This document shows positions 1 to 8,573 of a stretch of DNA of 64,000 nt, piece by piece. Every line of letters begins with the position of its first letter. Positions within the stretch are counted from its first letter, which is position 1. The notes beneath the pieces are model-generated. The model was not told where the DNA came from. It saw only the letters and a list, made by a program, of their open reading frames with translations, and did no database searches. A program made the position numbers and the translations under genes. Source of the stretch: Bacteroidales bacterium (lineage in GTDB: Bacteria; Bacteroidota; Bacteroidia; Bacteroidales; UBA3663); assembly GCA_017449065.1 (NCBI GenBank), contig JAFSKF010000037.1, positions 1-64,000 on the forward strand, in the 5' to 3' direction.

Positions 1-1
1 A

Positions 2-359
2 CGGGTGGAGTATCTGGAAAAGGCCTTGTCAGAGTATGAAGCGCTCAAGTCAGAGAGCGGAGACCGGCAGGGCGAACTTGCGATGCACAGGCGGTGACAG
101 TACGGCAGGCGGACCTTTGCGTCATCCACGACTGCGACAGGGAGAAACTGGCTGAGCTGGGACTTGAGTTCATCCGCTACACACGCCTGGTGGACCAGTT
201 CGACAGGATCAGCATCACGTGGCAGCAGCGTGGCTCACCTTCATAGAGACGTGCAAGCTTCGGAAGAAGGCGGCACTGGACTTCTTCAATGAATATTTCC
301 GGAGGGTGCCAGAGGGCAAGAGTGATTACGAGCTCATAGCCCAGGAGGTATTGAGTTAA
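2..359 (+). pseudogene. Decayed 3' end of an unidentified gene
   Basis: Coding-like sequence continues through this stretch only if two frameshifts are allowed: frame 2 from the left edge to about 85, another frame to about 225 (ending SPS-stop), then frame 3 giving WLTFIETCKLRKKAALDFF and stopping with TAA at 357. The pieces are helical and charged and lie in order, which fits a gene that has lost its frame rather than chance. I do not recognise the family. The last part vaguely recalls IS66 transposase C-termini, but the preceding part does not, so I do not assign it. The 5' end lies outside the window. Confidence 0.4.
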
Positions 360-559
360 ATACAGATAAAACAACAAAAATCCAAAAACTTAGAAACACC
401 GAAAACCCCAGCTGAGGCTGGGGCTAAGGCTTGTGGTAAAAGGGCTTGGATGCTTACCTTTGACCCAGAAGGCATTGACGAGACTTCACGAGAGAACTTG
501 AAATCAATGGCGAATTTCTTGAATAAGTTGTCGGATTTTAGGTAAGGCGAGGAAAAAGG
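360..559 (+). other. Leader region of the RT operon, with two hairpins and a short open frame
   Basis: This 200-base gap holds a perfect 7-bp hairpin (CCCCAGC 406-412, loop TGAG, GCTGGGG 417-423) and a second inverted pair GGTAA 435-439 / TTACC 454-458. Frame 3 is open from 360 to the TAA at 543-545, with one ATG at 450 (31 codons, starting MLTFDPEGIDE), but no clear ribosome binding site. The 19 bases at 442-460 recur exactly at 13819-13837. No Bacteroidetes-type TAnnTTTG promoter is evident. The region may be a remnant of an earlier gene, or a structured RNA serving the downstream reverse transcriptase; neither is shown. Confidence 0.4.
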
Positions 560-1612
560 ATGAGGATTCCCGAAGACATAGTAACGCGCTTGAACGAACT
601 TTCCATTGAGTCCGTTGCTGAAAGGCTGGGTATTGATGTGAAGCGACATAAGGCTCACTGCTTTATGCACGATGACCATAGCCCAAGCTTAAAGTTCAGC
701 ACAGCAAAGAATATGTTCTTCTGTTTTGTCTGTAATAAAGGTGGCGGCCCTATTCAATTGGTGATGGACTATAAGGGGTTGGATTTTCAAGATGCTTGTT
801 TGTGGTTGGCAGGGGAGTTTAACATCATTATTCCAGAGGCTAAAGGGTATGTCAAACCTGCTAAAAAAGCTGTCAAAAAAGTGTTTTTATCAAAGAATGA
901 TGAATCAATTTATTCTTTAGATGAGGAGATTCTCCTGTGGTTGATTGAGAAGGCGGGTCTGTCAGAATTGGCCCAAAAGTTCTTATTTGAAGAGCGTCAT
1001 TTCAAGAAAGATGTTATTCAGAACCTCAACATCAAGTCGGTAACTGACGCCAAAAAGGCAAAAGGTTCGCTTCTATCTACATTTGGAGAAGAAAGATGTG
1101 TGAAATCAGGAATTGTAAGAAGAGGGGAATATGGAACTTACTTTTATTTCTATACACCTTGTCTGCTTTTCCCTTATTATGAACAGGATGGTAGGTTAGC
1201 AGGAATTCAATCAAGATACTTGGGGGAGAAAAAAGATGCCCCAAGATTCCAGTTTTTGGCTGCTCAGAAGACCAGAGTGTTTAACCTCCCGATTCTGAAT
1301 ACGCTCAGAAGGGGTGATAAACTCTATATAAGTGAAGGTTTAACTGATTGTTTGGCTTTGTTGTCTTCTGGGTTAAACGCTGTGGCAATACCCAGTGCAA
1401 CTATTCAGCCCTTGGAAGATTTGGTTATGCTGAAGAATTATGACTTGCGCATATATCCCGACCAGGATGAGGCAGGGCAGAGGGCATTTATGGAATTGAG
1501 AAGCTTTTTTGTGAATAACTATTCAATGGTAAAAAGGGAAACACTACCCGAAGGCTTTAAAGATTATTGTGAGTATTATATCTCAACACAAGTAGCAGAT
1601 GGCGAAGAATGA
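560..1612 (+). CDS. CHC2 zinc-finger / Toprim DnaG-type primase-like protein
   Basis: The 350-residue product has a complete CHC2 zinc finger (C34-x2-H37-x17-C55-x2-C58) of the kind that binds template DNA in DnaG primases. A Toprim fold follows, with a candidate catalytic glutamate (E259 in YISEGLTD) and the D301-x-D303 pair in YPDQDEAG. It lacks the DnaB-binding C-terminal domain of replicative DnaG and is about half its length, so it is an accessory primase-like protein, as found in plasmids, phages and some mobile elements. The ATG at 560 follows the purine-rich GAGGAAAAAGG. It is the first gene of a four-gene operon and overlaps the next by 14 bases, implying coupled translation. It may make primers for, or process products of, the reverse transcriptase two genes downstream; that role is inference. 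Confidence 0.85.
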   Translation: MRIPEDIVTRLNELSIESVAERLGIDVKRHKAHCFMHDDHSPSLKFSTAKNMFFCFVCNKGGGPIQLVMDYKGLDFQDACLWLAGEFNIIIPEAKGYVKPAKKAVKKVFLSKNDESIYSLDEEILLWLIEKAGLSELAQKFLFEERHFKKDVIQNLNIKSVTDAKKAKGSLLSTFGEERCVKSGIVRRGEYGTYFYFYTPCLLFPYYEQDGRLAGIQSRYLGEKKDAPRFQFLAAQKTRVFNLPILNTLRRGDKLYISEGLTDCLALLSSGLNAVAIPSATIQPLEDLVMLKNYDLRIYPDQDEAGQRAFMELRSFFVNNYSMVKRETLPEGFKDYCEYYISTQVADGEE

Positions 1613-2276
1613 TAAAAAACTGACAGTAGCGTCCAAGGAGGATTATACTTTTCAGATGCTGCTGAATGACATACAGGAAAGCGCACTCGTTGGTGAAGAA
1701 GACTCACAGGCTGGAGATAAGGCAGAGCGTGAGCGGCAATCCAAGTTGATTGTCCTGCAAATGCTGATTGATAGGGCCAACGAGTATAACGACGAAAGTC
1801 ACCGTGATGATGAAAAGCTGAGGAACGCGATAGATGTCAAGGTGAACAATGACGTTTATTTAGCGGGATTTATCTTCTATATCTCACAGAATCCTCAGTT
1901 TGACTATTCGTGGAATTATCTGAGGAAGCGAGGGAACAGCTACAAGGAGTTTCTTGTGGAAGGTATCCGCTTTCTGGATAATGTGCTTGCTGATATTAAC
2001 ATGCTCGCGGGGAAGTCACGAACACATAAAGATGTCCACGTGGTGATGAATGACATCATTGATGTTTCCGTTACAGGAGAGAAGCCTTTCGTCAAAGCAT
2101 GTGTTTTGTGGGAGAACTTTCATCGCATAGCTTCAATTAAGAGGGATTATAACTTTACGGTAAAATCTAAAGAGTGTATCTTGATAGCGGGCAAAAGGAA
2201 AAAGGCTGCTGATGCAGAGAGACTTATTGATGCTGCGCTTGTTATGCTCAATAATACAGAAGGGAGTACAGAATGA
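1599..2276 (+). CDS. Unrecognised helical protein of the RT operon
   Basis: This 225-residue protein has no family I recognise. It is soluble, without signal peptide or membrane segment, and looks mostly helical with a charged N-terminal third (many E, K, D, R between residues 30 and 75). A more hydrophobic core follows around residues 85-140. The C-terminus is basic (GKRKKAADAERL). The start ATG lies inside the end of the primase gene, and its stop overlaps the reverse-transcriptase start in an ATGA, so the three genes are probably translated together. Its fixed place between primase and reverse transcriptase suggests a dedicated partner or adaptor of the system, but no activity can be read from the sequence. 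Confidence 0.75.
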   Translation: MAKNDKKLTVASKEDYTFQMLLNDIQESALVGEEDSQAGDKAERERQSKLIVLQMLIDRANEYNDESHRDDEKLRNAIDVKVNNDVYLAGFIFYISQNPQFDYSWNYLRKRGNSYKEFLVEGIRFLDNVLADINMLAGKSRTHKDVHVVMNDIIDVSVTGEKPFVKACVLWENFHRIASIKRDYNFTVKSKECILIAGKRKKAADAERLIDAALVMLNNTEGSTE

Positions 2277-5200
2277 ACGAGAAACAAAAGTTGATTGATA
2301 AGATTCTGGATGAACGGAATATCTTCAACTCGATATTCTGTATGGAATCGTATGTGTTTGACAAAGGACTGTTGGACACAGAGAAACCTGTGTTTCCTTT
2401 CGATGAAGATGGCGTTGTAAGCGACCCTATAGCAGGAAATGACCTTGAACTGTTTTACGCCCTTGCAGACAAGCATAATGTTGAGCTGATAGAGAAAGTT
2501 ATTGAGTGCTGCCGGCAGAAAATGAAATGGCTGTTTGCAGATAAGGAACATCTATTTGATGCTACGGTCTATTTCAAACTCAAGAATTATGATGAGGGAA
2601 AACTGAAGTTTCGCCCAATGCACACTGCAAGGCTGATTGACTTGATCTGTATGGTCAGCATCATGAACAGCCTTATGTTTGATGATGATTTTGAAAAGGG
2701 CGAGAGGAAACTTTCAGACTTGTCAAAACTGCTGCCTCATAATTTCTATGGCAACATACCCAGTACAGATGTTCAGTTTCTTTTCCACAAGTGGCAGACA
2801 AAGTATAAGGAGTACACAGAAGAGGTGATAGAGCACTGTCGGACTTATCAGCAGAACCATAGTTATCTTACGGAAGTAAGTCTGGACATCAAGAATTTCT
2901 TCCCGTCCATATCACTCAAGATGCTGTATGACTATATCATCAGCAAACTGTCAAAGACATACGAGGATAACAAGGAAGATTTGAGCAAGGCGGTTGCTAA
3001 GCTCCTGTATTTCAAGATTAATGCGGCTAATATTGAGCCTTGGAAAGAGTACTACTATCCGGAGGATGCAGACTTGACGGGAATGGAATTCTATATGAAT
3101 TGTGGAATCCCGCAGGGCTTGCCTCAGTCATACTTCTTTGGAAACCTGTGTATGATAGAGGTGAAGCGGCTCCTGATGAGAGACGAACTTTTCAAAGGGG
3201 ATGCTTACTTTTATGTGGATGATTCCGTGATCTACATTCAGACAAAACTGGATGATGACAAGTTCAAGGAAAAGATAAAGAATTTGAATGCCAGCCTCGA
3301 AAAGTGGTGTGAGGAGGCAGATAAGAGTTCAAGTACACTGAGCGAATATCTAGGAGCTGACTTCTTGGACTTCCAGAAGAAGTTGACCTATAAGATACGC
3401 TTCCACGAAGACGGGAAGAGCGTGTTCACCCATATTGATGATGCGGACAACCAATATGGCCCAATATCCAATATCACCCGTGAGACCTCGATGCATTCGA
3501 AACTGGCATACAATCTGGACGAGGTGGATGACCATGTGTCGTTAAAAAAACTTCAGGCTCTGGATGATGTAATTTCACGAGAGATAGAAGAACTAACCAA
3601 AAAGCAGAAGGCAACGGCAGATAATAGCAAGAATGGCGATACCCTTGCTTCAAGGCTCAAACTGCTACGCAGGTTCAAGAAGTTCTTCCTTTATCGGAAC
3701 CGTCTTCTGAGAATCAGGGAGGAAGGTGGTCCCAGCGAAGAAATGTTGGGCGACTTTCGCAAGCGATTTCTGGATAAGGCAACAAAGGCAGAAGAGTTCT
3801 TTGAACAGTTTGATGAAGATATATTCCAGTCGGAGTATCGCTTGCTTATCCAAAAATTGCCTAAGAAAGCTGCAGAAGGTATAGTTACGGAGATAGCAAA
3901 CTTCGAGAAATTGATGATGGAGTCATGTGAGGTGAAAACGGAAGGGCGTTTGTCTTACCTCTTTTATACAAAAGACGTCAAGGCAGCCTTTAAGATGAAA
4001 TCTCTTACTCAGGACATCTATGCATCTTTGGTGCGCTGGTCAAAAGAGAACTTCAGCGGTCTGAAGAGCATGGATCCTGATAAGCAGATGGCGAAGTTCA
4101 GAAACTTTTTGGAACCTGTAAAGGATAAAGAAGAGATTAACTTGCACTCCATCTTTGGTATGCAGAAGGGTGGCTTCGAAGGTAAGACATTCACGTTGTT
4201 TGTGATGAAGTCATCTTCTGAATACCAACGAAGAATACTGAATGTGTATTTCTCGGAAATCATGGATGTCGTCCCATCAGATGCGCTCGCCTTTACGAAG
4301 ATGAATGCAAGAAGGCTACGTTATTCTGAATTGCGAATACTGGCATATCTGAGAAACCAGAACTTTGATTTGGAAGATTTTGAAGAGTTCATAGAACATA
4401 TCAAGGAGAAAGATATTTCCAATCAGATGGGAATTGATATGGGTGTTTTGGAAGTGCTCAATATCTTCATCAGAAACGTAAGGAAACCTGAATGGGTGGA
4501 TTCTCTGATTGTTACCCATAGGCTGACGAAAGGTTTATGGTACAACGGCTCGAAGTTCTTGAATTCTTATACTCTTCACAACGAGGAACACGCGGTAACA
4601 CTTATCACCAAATCGCTGGAACTGACAAACAGGATAGACTACTTTGTTCTGAAGGATATTGATTTCTACATTCTGTTCCTTGCATGCTACCTGCACGACA
4701 TCAGTATGGTGATACATCCTGATATGGGGCGGTTAAGTTCTGAGAACGGGAAGAACCTGGTCTTAATCTCAGAACTGATGACCCAGATGCAAGATGAGGT
4801 GAATAAGTTCGGGAAGATTGATTTTAACGACAAGAAGAATTCAAGATATAAGAATGCCGGAAAGTTCTTGGTTGATGTGTTCAACCAAATTTATGGCTAC
4901 TTTGAGGCATTAGTCAGGGATAACCACGCTAAGGACAGTGCGAAGTTTATTCGCGACCGGTCCAATACGCTACTGAATTATTTGGAACCCACCCTGTTGT
5001 CATTCGTGGCCAAGGTCTCAGAAAGTCACGGGTATGATGTGCTGGATGTTTATGGACTTAAATCCAGAGCCAAGGACGATACAATCAGCTTGAAGTATCT
5101 GATGATTCTTATCAGAATGGCTGACCTGCTGGATGTAGCTAACGACCGTGTGAACTACCACTTGTTGAGACAGAATCTGAAGAACCTGTCGCTAACGTCG

Positions 5201-5653
5201 AAGTTCCATTGGATTTCACATCTGGTGACTGATAGGATTGAACTGGATACGGACTACATTACTGATGAGAAAGCTGGTATGGGAGAGAAGCCTATCACAG
5301 AGATTATCAACCTTAAACTCTATCTGAACTTTAAACAGCTGACTGTGGCCAGAAAGAATATGAAGTGTCAGGGCTGTCAGATGGAAAAGGGGAATGACAG
5401 CTTGACTATCAGAATCAAAGGTGGCAACGATCGTACGCTTGTATGTACAGAAAATCAGTGTATGGTGCTCTGTTGCTGGATGATGAAGAAGCATGACTGG
5501 TTGGTGAAAGAGTTGAGTGCTTTAAACGACTACCTCTTCTCTGTGAACAACTCACTGTTCAAGACGGAGATTAACTTCATTATCTGTTATAGGGACGAGA
5601 TGAGGCTGGATGCGGATATGTTTGACAGTGTTCAGGAGTATTTGGATGCGTAA
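2273..5653 (+). CDS. Reverse transcriptase fused to an HD phosphohydrolase-like domain (defence-type RT)
   Basis: The 1126-residue product carries a reverse-transcriptase core in its first third: motif A DIKNFFPSI (about 205-213), motif B GIPQGLPQS (278-286) and the catalytic YVDD (314-317). The DIxxFFPSI and GIPQG wording resembles Abi/UG defence RTs rather than retrons (YADD) or group II introns. A long helical middle follows. The C-terminal third has an HD-type constellation: H769/H773, H808-D809 (YLHDIS), H885, H919 and D951 (RMADLLDVAND), the order expected of a metal-binding HD hydrolase. A CxxC pair near 1034-1037 (CQGCQ) and later cysteines may hold a metal. Translation is coupled to the upstream gene by ATGA overlap, and the next gene starts two bases after the stop. 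The likely role is phage defence by DNA synthesis plus nucleotide or nucleic-acid hydrolysis; RT and HD calls are firm, the role inferred. Confidence 0.85.
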   Translation: MNEKQKLIDKILDERNIFNSIFCMESYVFDKGLLDTEKPVFPFDEDGVVSDPIAGNDLELFYALADKHNVELIEKVIECCRQKMKWLFADKEHLFDATVYFKLKNYDEGKLKFRPMHTARLIDLICMVSIMNSLMFDDDFEKGERKLSDLSKLLPHNFYGNIPSTDVQFLFHKWQTKYKEYTEEVIEHCRTYQQNHSYLTEVSLDIKNFFPSISLKMLYDYIISKLSKTYEDNKEDLSKAVAKLLYFKINAANIEPWKEYYYPEDADLTGMEFYMNCGIPQGLPQSYFFGNLCMIEVKRLLMRDELFKGDAYFYVDDSVIYIQTKLDDDKFKEKIKNLNASLEKWCEEADKSSSTLSEYLGADFLDFQKKLTYKIRFHEDGKSVFTHIDDADNQYGPISNITRETSMHSKLAYNLDEVDDHVSLKKLQALDDVISREIEELTKKQKATADNSKNGDTLASRLKLLRRFKKFFLYRNRLLRIREEGGPSEEMLGDFRKRFLDKATKAEEFFEQFDEDIFQSEYRLLIQKLPKKAAEGIVTEIANFEKLMMESCEVKTEGRLSYLFYTKDVKAAFKMKSLTQDIYASLVRWSKENFSGLKSMDPDKQMAKFRNFLEPVKDKEEINLHSIFGMQKGGFEGKTFTLFVMKSSSEYQRRILNVYFSEIMDVVPSDALAFTKMNARRLRYSELRILAYLRNQNFDLEDFEEFIEHIKEKDISNQMGIDMGVLEVLNIFIRNVRKPEWVDSLIVTHRLTKGLWYNGSKFLNSYTLHNEEHAVTLITKSLELTNRIDYFVLKDIDFYILFLACYLHDISMVIHPDMGRLSSENGKNLVLISELMTQMQDEVNKFGKIDFNDKKNSRYKNAGKFLVDVFNQIYGYFEALVRDNHAKDSAKFIRDRSNTLLNYLEPTLLSFVAKVSESHGYDVLDVYGLKSRAKDDTISLKYLMILIRMADLLDVANDRVNYHLLRQNLKNLSLTSKFHWISHLVTDRIELDTDYITDEKAGMGEKPITEIINLKLYLNFKQLTVARKNMKCQGCQMEKGNDSLTIRIKGGNDRTLVCTENQCMVLCCWMMKKHDWLVKELSALNDYLFSVNNSLFKTEINFIICYRDEMRLDADMFDSVQEYLDA

Positions 5654-5655
5654 TA

Positions 5656-6951
5656 ATGAGTGTTATGATAGTAGACGATTTTCAGAAGTTTATAGGTGAC
5701 AACCAGTCGGTTTTTACAGATGACGAAGCAGGGTTATTCCGGGATTCTGTAAGGAGCTTCCATGCTGGTATATTCAGGCCTGCATATATCATGGCATATC
5801 AAAGTATGATGATATATTTCAGAAGGCTAATACAGGGTGCAGATATGCCTGCAGGGTTTGATGCTGGAAAGTGGAAGAAAATGCAGGTAAACTTGGCCAA
5901 GGATAAGGAATGGGAAGAAGAAGTTAACAATGCGATTAGAAAAAAGGCAAATGCAAAAGCAACGCCACCGGAAGTTCCTGTTCTTGCCATGAATGATTCC
6001 TTGCGTCTGGATTTTGATTATTGGCGTAACAGGAGGAACGACAGTGCCCATTATAAAGAGTACATCATCAATGATTCTCACGTACTTGCTTTCTATTCTT
6101 TCCTTACTCAATACTTGTTGAAGATTTCTGTGGAGGGAGGAAAAGTGACGCTGCTAAAGGAATTCAAAGATGCCTGTGACCCGACAAAGACTTCTCCTAA
6201 AAAGTCACTTCAACCTTTGATTGACAAGATATTGGCCATGGTAAGCCCTGACGAGATGGATGATTTCTTTGCGGATTTGGACGGGGTGATGGGTTATCGC
6301 TTCACGGGAAGATATGAGAATACGCTTGCCAGCATTATCAAGAGCGGAAATGATGAACTAAAGGGGTACGTGATTAAGTTCGTTCGCAACGATAAACGCT
6401 TTAAGGCGGAGTTCATAAATGACCATCCCGATATGGTGGGCTATGTTGTCGATAAGACTGAATCGAGAGAGTTTTGGATGAAGTATCTGGCTAATTGCAG
6501 GAATCGAGTTGCGGTACTAGCCAGAATGTTGATGATTGGTTTAATTGACCCTACTGAGAAGGATGAGGCTGTTAGAAAAGTAATAGAGCACTCTTTTAAC
6601 AATAATGATGGTATGGGTACGGTCTCTGAGGAGGAACGTTTGGTGCTTAAATCAAATGGATTCTTCGAAGCGTTGAAAGAAGAATACTTTAATGGTGATT
6701 ATACCAGTAGAAATACCGTTCTTTGTGGGAGAGAGAAATATGATTTCTTCTTTGGTTATGTGGCGCACATGGATGTTGACAAGGAATTTGTTGAGATGCT
6801 GGTAGATATTTTCAGCAGGTCTGACTTCCCATACGTTTGGTCGAACATATTCAAGGAGCATTTATTGGAAAAAGATGCTGCGTATAAAGCCAAGTTTGAC
6901 AAGGTGGTTCGTGAGAATGGAATTACGCTGCCAAGCTGCCTAAAGGTTTGA
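5656..6951 (+). CDS. HEPN-domain protein, probable effector of the RT operon
   Basis: The 431-residue product has an N-terminal helical domain with YWRNRRNDSAHYKEY. Within it, R127-N-D-S-A-H132 matches the Rx4-6H catalytic motif of HEPN ribonucleases. The preceding segment (MAYQSMMIYFRRLI, about 37-50) also fits the first helices of HEPN proteins. The remaining 250 residues are helical with no family I recognise; a repeated pattern of short helices could be a scaffold or sensor. There is no signal peptide. The gene starts two bases after the RT-HD stop, so it belongs to the same transcript. HEPN RNases commonly end defence pathways by cutting tRNA or mRNA, so an abortive-infection effector is the simplest reading. 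It could instead be a non-catalytic HEPN partner. Confidence 0.7.
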   Translation: MSVMIVDDFQKFIGDNQSVFTDDEAGLFRDSVRSFHAGIFRPAYIMAYQSMMIYFRRLIQGADMPAGFDAGKWKKMQVNLAKDKEWEEEVNNAIRKKANAKATPPEVPVLAMNDSLRLDFDYWRNRRNDSAHYKEYIINDSHVLAFYSFLTQYLLKISVEGGKVTLLKEFKDACDPTKTSPKKSLQPLIDKILAMVSPDEMDDFFADLDGVMGYRFTGRYENTLASIIKSGNDELKGYVIKFVRNDKRFKAEFINDHPDMVGYVVDKTESREFWMKYLANCRNRVAVLARMLMIGLIDPTEKDEAVRKVIEHSFNNNDGMGTVSEEERLVLKSNGFFEALKEEYFNGDYTSRNTVLCGREKYDFFFGYVAHMDVDKEFVEMLVDIFSRSDFPYVWSNIFKEHLLEKDAAYKAKFDKVVRENGITLPSCLKV

Positions 6952-7003
6952 TATATGAGTGAATAGTAAACAAGAAATATAACAATAATATCAAGTAATA
7001 ATT

Positions 7004-8098
7004 ATGTCAGTTTTTAAAGACAAAGTGCTGCTGATCACTGGTGGCACAGGTAGTTTTGGAAATGCGGTTCTCCGTAGATTCCTGGATAGTGATATTCGCG
7101 AAATTCGCATTCTGAGTCGTGATGAAAAAAAGCAGGACGATATGCGTCACGACTTCCAGGCAAGGATGCCGGAGGTGGCCAACAAGATTAAGTTCTACAT
7201 TGGTGACGTGCGCAATAAGAGTACGCTGAAGTACGCGATGAAGGGTGTGGACTATGTGTTCCATGCAGCCGCATTGAAGCAGGTGCCCAGTTGCGAGTTC
7301 TTCCCGATGGAAGCAGTGAAGACCAACGTAATTGGTACGGACAACACGCTGGATGCGGCTATTGATTCAGGCGTGAAGTGCGTCATCTGTCTCTCCACGG
7401 ATAAAGCAGCCTATCCTATCAATGCCATGGGTATCACCAAGGCTATTGAGGAGAAGATTGCGGTGGCTAAGAGCCGCCTGAGTGGCGACACCAAGATCTG
7501 CTGCACCCGTTATGGTAATGTGATGTGCAGTCGTGGCAGTGTGATTCCTCTCTGGATTGACCAGATCCGCAAAGGCAATCCGATTACGATTACGGAGCCT
7601 TCGATGACGCGCTTTATTATGTCGCTGGAAGAGGCTGTGGATTTGGTGCTGTTTGCCTTTGAGAACGGTAAGAATGGTGACATTCTGGTGCAGAAAGCGC
7701 CTGCTTGCACCATCCAGACGCAGGCTGAGGCGGTGGTGGAATTATTTAAACACCAATATGGTAGGGACTTCAATGCGAACATGAATGGCACGAATCAAAC
7801 GAATGGGCCTGAAATCAGGGTCATTGGTATCCGTCATGGTGAGAAGATGTATGAAACGTTGCTCACCAAGGAAGAGGCTGCCAAGGCTATTGATATGGGT
7901 AACTTCTATGCCGTGCCGGCTGATAACCGTGACCTGAACTACGACAAGTACTTCAAGGATGGAGATACTAAGAGAGCTACTATTGAAGAGTTCAACTCTA
8001 ATAATACTCGTCGTTTGAATCTCGAAGAAACCAAGGAGAAGATTGCGAGTTTGACTTATATTCAGAATGAACTCAACGGTATCCCTAATCTCGTTTGA
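7004..8098 (+). CDS. capE: UDP-N-acetylglucosamine 4,6-dehydratase/5-epimerase (CapE type)
   Basis: This 364-residue short-chain dehydrogenase/reductase begins the UDP-N-acetyl-L-fucosamine pathway: UDP-GlcNAc is dehydrated at C4/C6 and inverted at C5. The NAD(P)-binding TGGTGSFG lies at about residues 12-19, and the catalytic Ser/Met/Lys set appears in STDKAAYPINAMGITK, with methionine where ordinary SDRs have tyrosine, a mark of CapE-like enzymes. The SRDEKKQDDMR segment is typical of the FlaA1/CapE group. Full length for the family. capG and capF follow, together the classical three-gene FucNAc set, interrupted by a GxxExxY gene. The 52-base gap after the HEPN gene shows no clear promoter, so the two blocks may share transcripts. 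Confidence 0.9.
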   Translation: MSVFKDKVLLITGGTGSFGNAVLRRFLDSDIREIRILSRDEKKQDDMRHDFQARMPEVANKIKFYIGDVRNKSTLKYAMKGVDYVFHAAALKQVPSCEFFPMEAVKTNVIGTDNTLDAAIDSGVKCVICLSTDKAAYPINAMGITKAIEEKIAVAKSRLSGDTKICCTRYGNVMCSRGSVIPLWIDQIRKGNPITITEPSMTRFIMSLEEAVDLVLFAFENGKNGDILVQKAPACTIQTQAEAVVELFKHQYGRDFNANMNGTNQTNGPEIRVIGIRHGEKMYETLLTKEEAAKAIDMGNFYAVPADNRDLNYDKYFKDGDTKRATIEEFNSNNTRRLNLEETKEKIASLTYIQNELNGIPNLV

Positions 8099-8140
8099 TA
8101 TTGGATTCCGAAAAAGCCCTAAATAACGAAAGGAACGAAA

Positions 8141-8521
8141 ATGATTATTTACAAAGAGGAGTCAGCAAAGATTGTGGGTGCAATTTTCGAAGTGCACAAG
8201 CGTCTTGGCGTTGGTCTGCTCGAAAAGGTGTATCAGGAGGCTTTGGCCATTGAACTAAAACACCGTAACATTCCTTTCGAACGCGAAAAGCGGTTTGACG
8301 TTTTCTATAGAGATCAGAAGTTAGATGCACAGTACATAGCAGACTTCGTGTGCTATGACAAGATAATCGTGGAACTGAAGGCTGTGAGCGAACTTACAGA
8401 CGTTCACAAAGCTCAGGTCCGCAATTATCTTACGATAACCAACTACGAGTTGGGTATCTTGTGCAACTTCAATGAACTCTATATGGAACCTGTCAGGGTT
8501 CTAAACTCAAACCTGATGTAG
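8141..8521 (+). CDS. GxxExxY family protein (PD-(D/E)XK-like)
   Basis: The 126-residue protein carries the family signature in GLLEKVYQEAL (G-x2-E-x2-Y) and the core of a PD-(D/E)XK nuclease-like fold: D in IADFVCYDKIIVELKAV, where the ELK gives the E-x-K. GxxExxY proteins are common small genes in Bacteroidetes and environmental genomes; their biochemical function is not settled. The gene starts at ATG 8141 after AACGAAAGGAACGAAA, an A-rich Bacteroidetes-type leader. It lies between capE and capG on the same strand, inside what is otherwise a continuous sugar-nucleotide operon, so it looks like an insertion. A role in capsule synthesis is unlikely; nuclease activity or defence is possible but unproven. 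Confidence 0.85.
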   Translation: MIIYKEESAKIVGAIFEVHKRLGVGLLEKVYQEALAIELKHRNIPFEREKRFDVFYRDQKLDAQYIADFVCYDKIIVELKAVSELTDVHKAQVRNYLTITNYELGILCNFNELYMEPVRVLNSNLM

Positions 8522-8573
8522 TTTTAGGGTATTTCGTACTTTTAGATGTTTTAGGAATTAAAAGAAAGAAAAT

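Noticed and set aside
200..359. IS66 transposase C-terminus
   Set aside because: Only WLTFIETCK is reminiscent; the preceding frames do not fit, and no IS ends were seen.
2273..5653. Retron
   Set aside because: Catalytic box is YVDD rather than the usual retron YADD, no msr/msd-like inverted-repeat RNA abuts the RT gene, and the operon partners are not retron-like.
2273..5653. Group II intron or diversity-generating retroelement
   Set aside because: No maturase or HNH domain and no intron domain V structure; no template/variable repeat pair seen nearby.
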